Positions 1 to 9,469 of a stretch of DNA of 64,000 nt are shown here, piece after piece (position 1 is the first letter of the stretch; each line of letters opens with the position of its first letter). The stretch is from NCBI GenBank assembly GCA_033851915.1, contig JAWSVM010000003.1, forward strand, positions 434,001 through 498,000. The letters run 5' to 3'. This DNA is from UBA1672 sp033851915 (GTDB lineage Bacteria; Pseudomonadota; Alphaproteobacteria; Micavibrionales; Micavibrionaceae). The translations under genes and the position numbers were made by a program. Under the pieces are notes generated by a model, which made no database searches, was not told the origin of the DNA, and saw nothing but the letters and a program-made list of their open reading frames with translations.

Positions 1-578
1 ATCATATCAGGCGCATGGTTCTTCTTGCGTCACCTTGGGATTTCCACATTGGATCGTCTCCCTTGGCGCGCAATGTTCGTATCTGGTCACCAACAGTCTT
101 GCCTATCGTTAAGGAAAGAGGCTGTTTGCCGGCTGAGTGGGTGCAGGCGTTATTTGCCAGTCTTGACCCAAAGGGATCGGCGCAAAAATTTATTAGGTTT
201 GCATCTGCGGATCAGAGCAGTTCAGAGGCAAGACTATTCGTATCGGTGGAAGATTGGTTGAATGATGGCGTTGATCTTCCCGGTAATATTGCACAACATT
301 GTATTCAGGATTGGTTCGTTGATAATAAACCTGCCTTAGGGCAATGGTCTGTTGCGGGAAAGAATGTTGATATAAGTAATATTCGGAGTGATGTCCTTAT
401 CATAGCATCTAAAAAGGATATGTTGGTGCCCTATGATTGCGCCCTCAGCATAAAGAATAGCTTGAGTAACGCAAATATTAGTGTGATTAGCCCGACATGT
501 GGGCACATCGGCTTAATTGTCGGCAGGCAAGCCAAAGATGCGGTATGGCAGCCTATGTTGGATTGGCTGAAAAAATAA
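1..578 (+). CDS. PhaC-like alpha/beta hydrolase, C-terminal part (cut by window start)
   Basis: The frame is open from base 3, so the gene begins before the window; about 191 codons are visible. Near the start it has the string LLASPWDFH, which I associate with short PhaC-related alpha/beta hydrolases. Near the end, KKDMLVP supplies the acidic residue and CGHIGL the histidine of a PHA-synthase-type triad; the nucleophile elbow must lie upstream. It precedes phaA and phaB, so a role in making or remodelling polyhydroxybutyrate is likely. A complete class I synthase is encoded separately at 45.3-47.1 kb, so this may be an accessory synthase, or a depolymerase or thioesterase relative. Confidence 0.7.
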   Translation, partial: HIRRMVLLASPWDFHIGSSPLARNVRIWSPTVLPIVKERGCLPAEWVQALFASLDPKGSAQKFIRFASADQSSSEARLFVSVEDWLNDGVDLPGNIAQHCIQDWFVDNKPALGQWSVAGKNVDISNIRSDVLIIASKKDMLVPYDCALSIKNSLSNANISVISPTCGHIGLIVGRQAKDAVWQPMLDWLKK

Positions 579-662
579 TAATTATAATGCAGTGTAAATT
601 CGTGCTTGATAATTTCGCGCGGAAGGATATCTTGTGCACATCATTAACCTTTTGAATATTGA

Positions 663-1844
663 ATGGATGTCTCTATGGAAGATCCCGTTGTCATTGTTGC
701 AGCAAAAAGAACCGCAATTGGTACGTTTGGTGGTGGGCTTTCCACTGTTCCTGCAAGCCGTTTGGGTGAGGCTGTTATTCGTGCTGTCTTGGAAGATTCA
801 AAGGTTAGCCCTGATGATGTCTGTGATGTCTTGATGGGGCATGTGTTAACAGCGGGCTGTGGCCAGAACCCTGCACGTCAAGCGGCGCTCTATGCGGGTG
901 TTGATCGCACGGCGACGACGGTTAACCAAGTTTGTGGATCAGGCTTACGTGCTGTCGTCCTTGGTATGCAGGCTATCTTGACGGGGGATGCTGATATTAC
1001 GATTGCTGGTGGGCAGGAGAACATGAGCCTTTCACCACATGTGATGCACTTACGTGAAGCGGTTAAGTTTGGTGATGCTCAAATGAAGGACACGATGGTT
1101 CAAGATGGATTATGGGATGTCTTCAATGATTATCATATGGGTATTACGGCAGAGAATATTGCAGAGAAATATGCTATCACGCGTGAAGAGCAAGATGAAT
1201 TCGCAGCACTCTCTCAGAATAAAACGGAAGCTGCGATGAACGATGGCAAGTTTACGGATGAAATCGTACCGGTAGATGTTCAGCATAGAAAAGAAACCAT
1301 CACAATAGATACGGATGAATTCCCGCGCGCAGGCGTTACAGCCGAGAAATTAGGCAAGCTTCGTCCTGCGTTTAAAAAAGATGGAACAGTGACCGCTGCA
1401 AATGCGTCAGGCATTAATGATGGTGCAGCAGCTGTTGTTTTGATGCGCGAAAGCAATGCAAAGGCACGGGGCTTGGTTCCTTTAGCAAAAATTAAATCAT
1501 GGGCACAGCGCAGCGTTGATCCATCTGTTATGGGCACAGGGCCAATTCCGGCCTCGAAAGCAGCTCTTGAAAAAGCAGGGTGGAGCGCAAGTGATCTTGA
1601 TTTGATTGAGGCAAACGAAGCATTTGCGGCGCAAGCGCTCTGTGTGATGAAAGAAGCAGGCTTTGATCCGGAGAAAACAAATGTGAACGGTGGCGCGATT
1701 GCTTTGGGGCATCCAATTGGTGCTTCAGGTGCGCGTGTTCTTGTTACGTTGTTGCATGAAATGGTGCGTCGAGATGCGAAAAAAGGTCTCGCAACATTAT
1801 GTATTGGCGGCGGTATGGGCATTGCTATTTGCTTGGAGCGTTAA
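663..1844 (+). CDS. phaA: Acetyl-CoA C-acetyltransferase (beta-ketothiolase)
   Basis: It condenses two acetyl-CoA to acetoacetyl-CoA, the first step of PHB synthesis, and can run in reverse for thiolysis. At 393 residues it has the usual thiolase length. Cys91 in NQVCGSGLRA is the acylated nucleophile, His350 lies in GHPIGASG, and Cys380 in CIGGGMG is the proton-exchanging cysteine. The start is uncertain: an in-frame stop sits just before ATG 663, no good ribosome binding site precedes it, and ATG 675 (MEDPVVIVAA) matches the usual family start better. phaB follows after 39 bases, so the two are probably cotranscribed. Confidence 0.95.
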   Translation: MDVSMEDPVVIVAAKRTAIGTFGGGLSTVPASRLGEAVIRAVLEDSKVSPDDVCDVLMGHVLTAGCGQNPARQAALYAGVDRTATTVNQVCGSGLRAVVLGMQAILTGDADITIAGGQENMSLSPHVMHLREAVKFGDAQMKDTMVQDGLWDVFNDYHMGITAENIAEKYAITREEQDEFAALSQNKTEAAMNDGKFTDEIVPVDVQHRKETITIDTDEFPRAGVTAEKLGKLRPAFKKDGTVTAANASGINDGAAAVVLMRESNAKARGLVPLAKIKSWAQRSVDPSVMGTGPIPASKAALEKAGWSASDLDLIEANEAFAAQALCVMKEAGFDPEKTNVNGGAIALGHPIGASGARVLVTLLHEMVRRDAKKGLATLCIGGGMGIAICLER

Positions 1845-1883
1845 TACTTAAAATTTTGATTTTAGTTTGAGAAGGATAATGGA

Positions 1884-2609
1884 ATGACACAAAAAGTGGC
1901 AGTAGTAACAGGCGGAACTCGTGGTATAGGGCGCGCGATATCAGAATCATTAAAAGATGATGGTTACCTCGTTGTGGCGGTTTATCATGGGAATGAAGAA
2001 GCGGCAAAGAAGTTTAAAGACGAAACATCTTGTGCGGCGATTAAGTTCGATGTTTCAAATTTTGACCAATGCCACGATGCTTTGGAGAAGATTGAGAAAG
2101 ATTTCGGCCCGATAGGTGTTCTTGTGAATAATGCGGGGATTACACGCGATGGCGTGCTGCACAAAATGCCACTTGAAAATTGGAATGATGTCATACAAAC
2201 AAATTTGACATCATGCTTTAATATGTGCCGTGCGGTTATTGCACAAATGCGCGAACGTAAATTTGGGCGCATCATAAATATCAGCTCAATCAATGGACAG
2301 AAAGGGCAATTCGGGCAAGTGAATTACTCAGCAGCAAAAGCAGGTATGATAGGATTTTCGAAGGCTTTGGCGCTGGAATCTGCTATTAAAAATGTCACTG
2401 TGAACACCGTTTGCCCCGGCTATATTGAAACGGATATGACGGCCAATATTTCTAAGGAGATATTGGATAATATTATCAGCCAGATCCCTGAAATGCGTAT
2501 GGGTAAACCCGAAGAAATCGCAGCAATCGTATCGTTCTTGGCATCTGAAAAAGCGGCTTTTGTCACAGGGGCTACAATTTCTGCAAATGGCGGGCAATAC
2601 ATGGTTTAG
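1884..2609 (+). CDS. phaB: Acetoacetyl-CoA reductase (SDR family)
   Basis: It reduces acetoacetyl-CoA to (R)-3-hydroxybutyryl-CoA with NADPH, giving the monomer for PHA synthase. The 241 residues form a classic short-chain dehydrogenase: TGGTRGIG cofactor loop at 9-16, NNAG at 82-85, Ser134 or Ser135, and the YSAAK active site with Tyr148 and Lys152. The C-terminal GATISANGGQYM resembles PhaB. An AAGGA ribosome binding site lies just upstream of the ATG. FabG is the main alternative, but the position directly after the thiolase favours PhaB. Confidence 0.92.
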   Translation: MTQKVAVVTGGTRGIGRAISESLKDDGYLVVAVYHGNEEAAKKFKDETSCAAIKFDVSNFDQCHDALEKIEKDFGPIGVLVNNAGITRDGVLHKMPLENWNDVIQTNLTSCFNMCRAVIAQMRERKFGRIINISSINGQKGQFGQVNYSAAKAGMIGFSKALALESAIKNVTVNTVCPGYIETDMTANISKEILDNIISQIPEMRMGKPEEIAAIVSFLASEKAAFVTGATISANGGQYMV

Positions 2610-2667
2610 TGGATATGATTTGATATTCACGTCTTTGCTCTTGTGAAAGAGGATCTCCAGTCTTAGG

Positions 2668-2679
2668 GTGTAGCTACAC
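2668..2679. promoter_or_regulatory. 12-bp perfect palindrome upstream of the AsmA-like gene
   Basis: GTGTAGCTACAC is self-complementary over 12 bases and ends 24 bases before the next start codon, in the 94-base gap after phaB. Only four bases are left for a loop, so a stable RNA hairpin is unlikely and a dimer-binding DNA site is more plausible. No regulator is assigned. Confidence 0.25.
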
Positions 2680-2703
2680 TTTTTAAACGTATGGGATATC
2701 CTG

Positions 2704-5700
2704 ATGAAGCGCGCCGTTTCCGTTGTTTTTGCTATTCTGATTCTGTGTCTGGTGGGTATTATACTTGCCCCATCTTTTATTGATTTCAGTGTCTATAAAG
2801 AACAAGCTGTACGTGAAGTTGAAACGCGCACCGGGCTTACGCTTCAGATCGATGGTGATGTTGAATTTACGATATTACCAGCCCCCCGTTTTAGTGTCAG
2901 TGATGTTTCTATACGTGCTCCGAAAGGTTCAAAGCGTGAGTATTTGGCGCAGTTCGCACGTCTGGATGTTCATGTCGCCCTTGCACCCTTGTTTCAAGGG
3001 CAGGTTTCAGTGTCTTCCGTGACGTTGGTAAAGCCTGTTATTGCTCTTGAGATGTTGAAGAGTGGACAGTTGAATGTCTTAACGCAGGAAATACAGGCCA
3101 TGTTGTCGCCAAAAGAGGCGAAAGGCTCTTCATCTTCTGCTGTGCCTGCTATTTCATTAGAGAAAATCAGAATAAAAGATGGGGCATTCTCTTATTTAGA
3201 CCATAAAAGCGGTAGTGACGTTACGATACAAAACATAAATACGGATTTGAGTGCACAGAGCCTGTTGGGGCCTTATCAGGCACAAGGATCCTTGTTCTAT
3301 GATGGCTATGCGTTGAATTTTGAATTTGAAAGTGATGCTTATGACGCCGAGAATAAAATTTTATCACCTAAGATAAAGCTTGCGCTCCAGCCCGGCGATG
3401 TAATTTTGGAATATGGCGGTGTTGTTAGTTTGGCGGAGGAGTTCTCTGTTCAAGGGCAAACCAGCCTGCGTATCGAAAATATAGGGCAAACTCTGTCACG
3501 TTATGGTGTGCAGAATGTAAATGGCCTGAATACCACTCTGGTAACTAAGGGATTGTTGAGTGCAGATGCAACAAAACTGGATTATAAGAACTTCGATATT
3601 CAATTGGGTCAAGATAAAGCCAGTGGGTCGGTGCGCATTGATTTTGCACCATTCAAATATAATGTTTCATTAAAAAGCACTGGTGACATTGACTTTGAGG
3701 CAATCGCAAAAGGGCTTGTGCCTTTTAAGAAAGGGTCGTTCGATTTAGCTTTTTTCGGAAATGCTGCGGAAATGACATTGAAGAAGACAACATTAAAACT
3801 GGATAAGCATGTGTTTAATGTATCAGGGGATTATAAGGCAAATAATAAGACAGGTCGTTCCGAAATAGGCTTAAATATTAAATCTGCACTTATTGATTAT
3901 GATAAAATCGTTGCAGGTCTTCCGAAAGCCTCTTCTTCGAAGCAATCGGTGCGTGAAATGATATCATCATTGGCTTTGCCCGTTGATTTGGCTTTGAGTA
4001 TTTCGGCGGATAAGGTCATATGGCAGAAAAAGAATATAAGTGGATTAGGTCTGTCGGCGAAGTTTTCTCGTAATGCGGTCACATTATCTGATCTATCAGT
4101 TAAGAATATCGCTGGTGCATCCCTTAAGGCATTCGGTGCGATTAAGAATATTAGCAATGCATCGGGCATCACCGCGTATATCGATATGAAGTCGCCTGAT
4201 ATTCATAAGGTCGCGCAGTGGTTCAGCATAAACAGTGACGAATGGCCTAAAAATCTGAAAAAAGCGAATGTGAAGGCTAAATTTTCAGGCGCTGTAGATT
4301 TGATGGATGTGACAGCGAATATCTCTGCTATGGGTGGCGAAGTCATTGCACGGGGCAAGGTCAGTAAAGCTCTGGAAAATCCGGCTATCAATGATCTTGT
4401 GCTGCAAATCAAGCATAGGAACATGTCTGATGCGGTTAAAATATTGACCGGTTCAGCGCTAAATGACAAAAGCCTTAAGAAGTCACTGGATATTTATGCA
4501 CGGGTCAATCAGTCTGGGCAACGCTATAGCTTGAAGGACATTAAAGGGGATTTGTCGGGAATTTCTGTTCAGGGTGATGTTGATCTTAACTTAGGTGGTT
4601 CAGTGCCAAAACTTAAAGGGAATTTAGTTTTTGGTACAGTGAACCTTGCATCGATTATGACCCAAAGCGGTAAAAAAGGTTCAAACTCGCAAAAAAGCAA
4701 CGGTGGTTCAAGCTCTGCACGTTGGTCTAAATCTCCGATTGATACCAGTGTCTTACACGCGATGAATATTGATTTGGCTTTGCGCGCGAAAAAAATTGAA
4801 TATGGTGCATGGCCGCTTATGAAGCCCTCATTGACGTTGAGCTTGAATAATGGTGTTTTAAAAATTGTTGATCTTAAGGCCGGATTATTTGGGGGGGACA
4901 TCAATTTTTCAACCACAGTTCAATCTGTCGCAAAACAGCGTCAACCTGTTCATTTCGAGAGTAGTATGAGTGTTAAGAATGCCAATCTAGGGCGTTTATC
5001 TGCTGCATTGCTTGGCAAAAAGCTGCTGAAAGTGTCAGGGAGTGGAAACTTGAAGATGAATTTGAAGAGTGCAGGGGCAAGTCCCGCAGCGCTTGTTCGT
5101 GATCTTTCAGGGCAGGGAAGTATTACCGGTCGTAAGATTGTTCTTGATGGCATAGATGTTGAACGTTTTGCACGCGCTCTGTCAGAAGATAGCAAAACCG
5201 GTGACACAATTTTGGGCCTTTGGAACGGCGCAAAGCAGGGCGGAACGAGCCGATTTGATACGCTGGATGGTGAATTCACGATTAAAGAAGGCGTGGTTCA
5301 TCTGAATAAGATGGATCTTGATGGTGCAAACACTGCGATTGAGACAAGAAACGGAATAATTAACTTGCCAAACTGGACGTTGGCCACAAAGCATAGAATT
5401 ATAGTGAAGGGCATTGATGGCGCACCATCAGATGTGCCACCATTTGAGATATCATTCAGTGGTTCACTGGATAATCCTGCGCAAACATTTGGCCAAGGGT
5501 TGTTGCAAGATTATTTGAACCGCAAGATACAACGAAAGCTGAATAAATTTTTGTCTGATAAATTGGGGCTTCCGTCTAATGATAATAATCCACCAACAGG
5601 CACGCCGCAGAATGCATCAAACAACTCAAATGCTCCCAAACCTAAAAACATAGATATTGAGGATGCCGCAGAAGATGCGATTAGAGGCATTTTAGAAGGT

Positions 5701-5712
5701 TTGCTGCGCTGA
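2704..5712 (+). CDS. AsmA family envelope protein
   Basis: A 1002-residue protein anchored by one N-terminal membrane helix (about residues 4-26), with the rest in the periplasm. It opens with the AsmA pattern, including a helix followed by FIDFSVYKEQAVREVE and GLTLQIDGDVEF. A conserved AsmA C-terminal block (DLSGQGSITGRKIVLDGIDV) starts near residue 800. Proteins of this superfamily form long beta-groove bridges that move phospholipid between the membranes. The C-terminus is Asn/Pro-rich, then acidic. The 3' end overlaps the convergent ribbon-helix-helix gene by 21 bases. The precise substrate cannot be read from the sequence. Confidence 0.88.
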   Translation: MKRAVSVVFAILILCLVGIILAPSFIDFSVYKEQAVREVETRTGLTLQIDGDVEFTILPAPRFSVSDVSIRAPKGSKREYLAQFARLDVHVALAPLFQGQVSVSSVTLVKPVIALEMLKSGQLNVLTQEIQAMLSPKEAKGSSSSAVPAISLEKIRIKDGAFSYLDHKSGSDVTIQNINTDLSAQSLLGPYQAQGSLFYDGYALNFEFESDAYDAENKILSPKIKLALQPGDVILEYGGVVSLAEEFSVQGQTSLRIENIGQTLSRYGVQNVNGLNTTLVTKGLLSADATKLDYKNFDIQLGQDKASGSVRIDFAPFKYNVSLKSTGDIDFEAIAKGLVPFKKGSFDLAFFGNAAEMTLKKTTLKLDKHVFNVSGDYKANNKTGRSEIGLNIKSALIDYDKIVAGLPKASSSKQSVREMISSLALPVDLALSISADKVIWQKKNISGLGLSAKFSRNAVTLSDLSVKNIAGASLKAFGAIKNISNASGITAYIDMKSPDIHKVAQWFSINSDEWPKNLKKANVKAKFSGAVDLMDVTANISAMGGEVIARGKVSKALENPAINDLVLQIKHRNMSDAVKILTGSALNDKSLKKSLDIYARVNQSGQRYSLKDIKGDLSGISVQGDVDLNLGGSVPKLKGNLVFGTVNLASIMTQSGKKGSNSQKSNGGSSSARWSKSPIDTSVLHAMNIDLALRAKKIEYGAWPLMKPSLTLSLNNGVLKIVDLKAGLFGGDINFSTTVQSVAKQRQPVHFESSMSVKNANLGRLSAALLGKKLLKVSGSGNLKMNLKSAGASPAALVRDLSGQGSITGRKIVLDGIDVERFARALSEDSKTGDTILGLWNGAKQGGTSRFDTLDGEFTIKEGVVHLNKMDLDGANTAIETRNGIINLPNWTLATKHRIIVKGIDGAPSDVPPFEISFSGSLDNPAQTFGQGLLQDYLNRKIQRKLNKFLSDKLGLPSNDNNPPTGTPQNASNNSNAPKPKNIDIEDAAEDAIRGILEGLLR

Positions 5713-5928
5713 TTTTTCTTGGAAATACTGCAATATATAAACGCGAAGGGCACTGGATAGATTGCCCTCGCGGTCTTTGTCGATGTCAGACATTAATTGA
5801 TTAATGGAAGTGCCTTGTTCCTCGGCAATATCGCGTAAAGCCTGCCAAAAAGGTTCTTCCAGAGTGATGCTGGTTTCATGTCCCGAAATGCGAACTGATC
5901 GCTTCTTTGGTGCAGCATCCCGAGACAT
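5692..5928 (-). CDS. Ribbon-helix-helix domain protein
   Basis: A 78-residue protein fitting the small ribbon-helix-helix family found in alphaproteobacteria. A basic start (KKRSVRISGHETSITLEEPFW) would form the DNA-contacting strand, followed by ALRDIAEEQGTSINQLMSDI and a second helix. It probably binds DNA as a dimer, but no target is known. It lies 15 bases downstream of fumC on the same strand, so it is likely in that transcript. Its last 21 bases overlap the end of the AsmA-like gene on the other strand. Confidence 0.8.
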   Translation of the reverse strand: MSRDAAPKKRSVRISGHETSITLEEPFWQALRDIAEEQGTSINQLMSDIDKDREGNLSSALRVYILQYFQEKSAQQTF

Positions 5929-5943
5929 CTACCTTATCTTTCT

Positions 5944-7365
5944 CTAATCACGTGGCTTAATCATATCCAAAGGCTTGATCCAGTCTTTAAACTGTTCTGC
6001 CGTGAGCAAGCCAAGCTCCAGCCCAGCCTCTTGCAAGGTTGAACCATCGGCATGTGCCTTTTTTGCAATTTTTGCGGCATTATCATAGCCAATATGTGGA
6101 TTAAGGGCGGTGACCAGCATGAGGCTCTCATTCAACAGCTTTTCAATGCGCGCTTCATTGGCTTTGATGCCGACAACACAATTATCTGTGAAGCTGTTAC
6201 AGCCATCGGCGATCAGGCGGATGGATTGCAATACATTGTAAATCATCACAGGTTTAAATACGTTCAGTTCGAAATGCCCGTTTGAACCGGCAACCGTAAC
6301 GGTAACATGATTACCCATGATTTGCGCGCAGAGCATTGTCATGGCTTCACATTGTGTCGGGTTTACTTTTCCCGGCATGATGGATGAGCCTGGCTCATTT
6401 GCTGGTAAGTCAATTTCACCGATGCCGCAACGTGGGCCTGAACCTAGAAGACGCAGGTCATTGGCGATTTTCATCAAGCTTGCAGCTAAAACATTAAGTG
6501 CACCCGATATTTCAATCAGTGCGTCATGCGCCGCCAATGCTTCGAACTTATTTTCGGCAGTGACAAAATCAAGGCCTGTGATTTGTGCGACGTGAACCGC
6601 AAATTGCTCTGCAAAACCTGCTTTGGAGTTGATACCTGTTCCGACAGCCGTGCCACCTTGCGCCAGTTGCATCAAACGCGGCAAGCATGCTTGAACGCGG
6701 GCAATACCGAATTCAATTTGCTTGGCATAACCAGAGAATTCATGACCCAGTGTCAACGGCGTTGCATCTTGTAAATGTGTGCGTCCAATTTTCACAATTT
6801 CCGCATATTCTTTTGCTTTTGCATCAAGCGCATCATGTAAATGCTGTAGAGCAGGAATAAGTTCATGGTGAACTTGCTCCCCTGCGGCGATGTGCATTGC
6901 GGTTGGGAACGTATCATTTGATGATTGCCCCATATTCACGTGATCGTTTGGATGTACAGGAGTCTTACTGCCGCGTTCTCCGCCGAGCATCTCAATGGCA
7001 CGGTTCGAAATAACCTCATTTGCGTTCATGTTACTCTGCGTACCTGACCCTGTTTGCCACACGACAAGCGGGAATTCTTCCAATAAAGTGCCATCAATGA
7101 CTTCGTTTGATGCGCGCACCATTGTTTCACCGATTTCTGCGTCTAGGATACCTAAATCCATATTGGTAAGAGCCGCAGCTTTCTTTTGAATGCCAAGCGC
7201 GCGGATAAGTGGCGCAGGCATAAGTTCACCGCCAATTTTAAAGTTCTGGAGCGAGCGTTGCGTTTGTGCTCCCCAGTAACGGTTCGCGGGAACGTCGACG
7301 GAGCCAAGAGAGTCGCTCTCACTGCGTGTTGGTTCATCTGTAACTTTTTGTGCTGCTTCACTCAT
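5944..7365 (-). CDS. fumC: Fumarate hydratase, class II
   Basis: Converts fumarate to L-malate in the citric acid cycle; it is the iron-free, oxygen-stable class. The 473 residues carry the fumarase/aspartase signature GSSIMPGKVNP near residues 326-336, the GSGTQSNMNANEV block, and GRTHLQDATPLTLG. An AGGAG ribosome binding site precedes the ATG. The N-terminal extension of about 20 residues before SLGSVDVPANRYWG is slightly longer than usual. It lies 22 bases after purK on the same strand and is followed by the ribbon-helix-helix gene. Confidence 0.97.
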   Translation of the reverse strand: MSEAAQKVTDEPTRSESDSLGSVDVPANRYWGAQTQRSLQNFKIGGELMPAPLIRALGIQKKAAALTNMDLGILDAEIGETMVRASNEVIDGTLLEEFPLVVWQTGSGTQSNMNANEVISNRAIEMLGGERGSKTPVHPNDHVNMGQSSNDTFPTAMHIAAGEQVHHELIPALQHLHDALDAKAKEYAEIVKIGRTHLQDATPLTLGHEFSGYAKQIEFGIARVQACLPRLMQLAQGGTAVGTGINSKAGFAEQFAVHVAQITGLDFVTAENKFEALAAHDALIEISGALNVLAASLMKIANDLRLLGSGPRCGIGEIDLPANEPGSSIMPGKVNPTQCEAMTMLCAQIMGNHVTVTVAGSNGHFELNVFKPVMIYNVLQSIRLIADGCNSFTDNCVVGIKANEARIEKLLNESLMLVTALNPHIGYDNAAKIAKKAHADGSTLQEAGLELGLLTAEQFKDWIKPLDMIKPRD

Positions 7366-7387
7366 TTTGAAAGCTCCTTTTGCTTTG

Positions 7388-8482
7388 TTATGACTTTGAT
7401 ATTGGTGTTATAAAATTAATATGCCCCATTTTGCGCCCCACGCGCGCCTCTTTTTTACCGTATAGATGCACGCATGTATGTGGAGCGGCTATATATTGGT
7501 CAATATTGTTGATGTCATCACCGATAAGGTTCAACATTCTCGCATCGCTGTGGCGCTCGGGTGAGCCAACGGGAAGGCCGCAAACGCTGCGCACGTGGTT
7601 TTCAAACTGGGATACGGCGCAGGCATCAATGCTCCAATGGCCGGAGTTATGGGTGCGCGGCGCAATTTCATTCACTAAAATCCGTCCATCAGGGCACACA
7701 AAAAGCTCTACGGTCAGGACGCCGATTAGATTCACTGATGTGGCGATGGTGTTGGCAATGTGAATGGCTTTATCTTCTACATCTTGCGTAACGCCAGCAG
7801 GCACTGTTGTTGTGTGAAGGATGTGATTTTTATGTTCGTTCAGCATAGGGCCGTAAATGGCTGTTTCACCTGATGTATCACGGGCAATAATGATGGATAA
7901 CTCACACGTGAAATTAACCAGCTCTTCCATAATCAGAGCGTGTTCCTGTGTTTCCTCTAAAAACGCGGAGATACTATCGATATCTTGTGTGTCGAATTTA
8001 CCTTGCCCTTTACCATCATATCCATCACGCGTTGTCTTTAGGATGAATGTGTTGGTCTGCCATTCCTTCAGGGTATCTTGAATATCATTGATATTAGAGA
8101 CCGCTTTCCAACGCGTTGTTTCGATTCTAGACGTATTGATAAACGTTTTCTCTTTTATACGGTCTTGAGACACATTCAGCAGAGCCTTGTCAGGAAACAC
8201 TGAATTCTTTTTTAAGGTCTCGATGTATTCTATTGTTTCAACAGGGATATTCTCGAATTCATAAGATATAATATCAGTCTTCTCGGAGAATATTTTCAGC
8301 GCATCCTTATCGTCATAAGGTGCAACAATTGTTTCTGATGCAACGTGGGATGCGGGTGTGTTTTCCTCGGGGCAGAATATAATCACGGAGATACCAAGAC
8401 GTGCCGCAGCCATTGCGCTCATCCGGCCAAGCTGTCCGCCGCCTAAAATGCCGAGTGTTAATCCATGCGTGAGATTATTCAT
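7388..8482 (-). CDS. purK: 5-(carboxyamino)imidazole ribonucleotide synthase
   Basis: An ATP-grasp enzyme that uses ATP and bicarbonate to carboxylate AIR to N5-CAIR in purine synthesis. Its 364 residues start with the glycine-rich LGILGGGQLGRM, followed by central ATP-grasp strands (TRDGYDGKGQG) and the metal-site motif VNEIAPRTHNSGHW near the C-terminus. It starts 6 bases after the purE stop, so the pair is translationally close, and the product N5-CAIR is the PurE substrate. Confidence 0.96.
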   Translation of the reverse strand: MNNLTHGLTLGILGGGQLGRMSAMAAARLGISVIIFCPEENTPASHVASETIVAPYDDKDALKIFSEKTDIISYEFENIPVETIEYIETLKKNSVFPDKALLNVSQDRIKEKTFINTSRIETTRWKAVSNINDIQDTLKEWQTNTFILKTTRDGYDGKGQGKFDTQDIDSISAFLEETQEHALIMEELVNFTCELSIIIARDTSGETAIYGPMLNEHKNHILHTTTVPAGVTQDVEDKAIHIANTIATSVNLIGVLTVELFVCPDGRILVNEIAPRTHNSGHWSIDACAVSQFENHVRSVCGLPVGSPERHSDARMLNLIGDDINNIDQYIAAPHTCVHLYGKKEARVGRKMGHINFITPISKS

Positions 8483-8488
8483 GTGCTT

Positions 8489-8986
8489 CTAATCTGTTGG
8501 TGTCTCGGCAACGCTTTGTGTTTGTTTGGCTTTATAGTCTTTCAGGCGCGATTGTATGTCCGCATCATGTGTTCCTAAAATTGATATAGCTAGCAAAGCC
8601 GCATTCTTTGCGCCTGCATCGCCAATGGCCAACGTTCCAACGGGAATACCACCGGGCATTTGTGCGATAGAAAGCAAACTATCCATACCGCTGAGAGCTT
8701 TACTTTCAACCGGAACGCCCAAAACAGGCAAGGGCGTTAAGCTGGCCACCATACCGGGTAAGTGCGCCGCGCCGCCTGCGCCTGCGATAATAACCTTTAT
8801 GCTGCTGTCTTCTGCGGCTTTGGCATAGTCGAACATGCGATCCGGTGTGCGATGTGCAGAGATGATTTTACATTCGTGTGGAATGTCTAAATCGTGCAGG
8901 ATATCATGCGCATTTTTCATGGTCGCCCAATCTGATTGGGAACCCATAATGATGCTAACAAGCGGGTTTGTATCTGAATGTGTCAT
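8489..8986 (-). CDS. purE: N5-carboxyaminoimidazole ribonucleotide mutase
   Basis: Converts N5-CAIR from PurK to CAIR. The 165 residues carry the class I PurE motifs GSQSDW (15-20), SAHRTPDR (43-50) and GAGGAAHLPGM (69-79), with the conserved active-site histidine in the last. The presence of purK directly downstream also points to class I, the bacterial mutase, rather than the class II carboxylase. The last roughly 15 residues (KQTQSVAETPTD) are an unconserved tail. Confidence 0.96.
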   Translation of the reverse strand: MTHSDTNPLVSIIMGSQSDWATMKNAHDILHDLDIPHECKIISAHRTPDRMFDYAKAAEDSSIKVIIAGAGGAAHLPGMVASLTPLPVLGVPVESKALSGMDSLLSIAQMPGGIPVGTLAIGDAGAKNAALLAISILGTHDADIQSRLKDYKAKQTQSVAETPTD

Positions 8987-9041
8987 GGGTATATTTTATA
9001 AGGAAGATATGCTGGCAAAGCAAGAGGGGAAATCAGGCTAT

Positions 9042-9248
9042 TCAAGCGATAATATCGTCTATCAATGCGCTTTCCAGCTTGCGAATAATGTCTTTCAACC
9101 ACAGTTTCTTTTTCTTGAGCTGTTGCATGTGCAAGAGGTTAACAGGGGCGTCACCACTCGCCGCGGTTTCGATAAGCGCGTCAAGGGCTTGGTGTTCACC
9201 CCTATATTCTGTCAGCTTCAGCTGTAGCTCTTCCTGATCTTCTTGCAT
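9042..9248 (-). CDS. DUF465 / YdcH family small protein
   Basis: A 68-residue, mostly helical, charged protein. The central QLKKKKLWLKDIIRKLE matches the DUF465 pattern of a lysine-rich stretch followed by an LKD helix, and the whole is probably a short coiled coil. Its function is unknown. It lies 55 bases upstream of purE on the same strand and may be the first gene of that transcript. The 221 bases beyond it separate it from the divergent pfkA. Confidence 0.75.
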   Translation of the reverse strand: MQEDQEELQLKLTEYRGEHQALDALIETAASGDAPVNLLHMQQLKKKKLWLKDIIRKLESALIDDIIA

Positions 9249-9469
9249 ATTATAGATAAACTTTTCAACAACCCGATTGTATAAACAAGCATAAATAATA
9301 CCACATAATCCGTTGTTTGGTAATAGAAAAATGCATTGCTTTACCGAATATTGTGCAGAGCATTAAAATTAGCGGCTTTTGAAAACGGATATCCATGGTG
9401 TATCGTAATGAAATTAAGGATGATTCTAGTCCATAAGCTAATCAACATCAGAAGAATGAGTTAAATTAT

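Noticed and set aside
1280..1822. 180-codon minus-strand frame inside phaA.
   Set aside because: Antisense shadow of a gene with strong family motifs; composition typical of reversed coding DNA.
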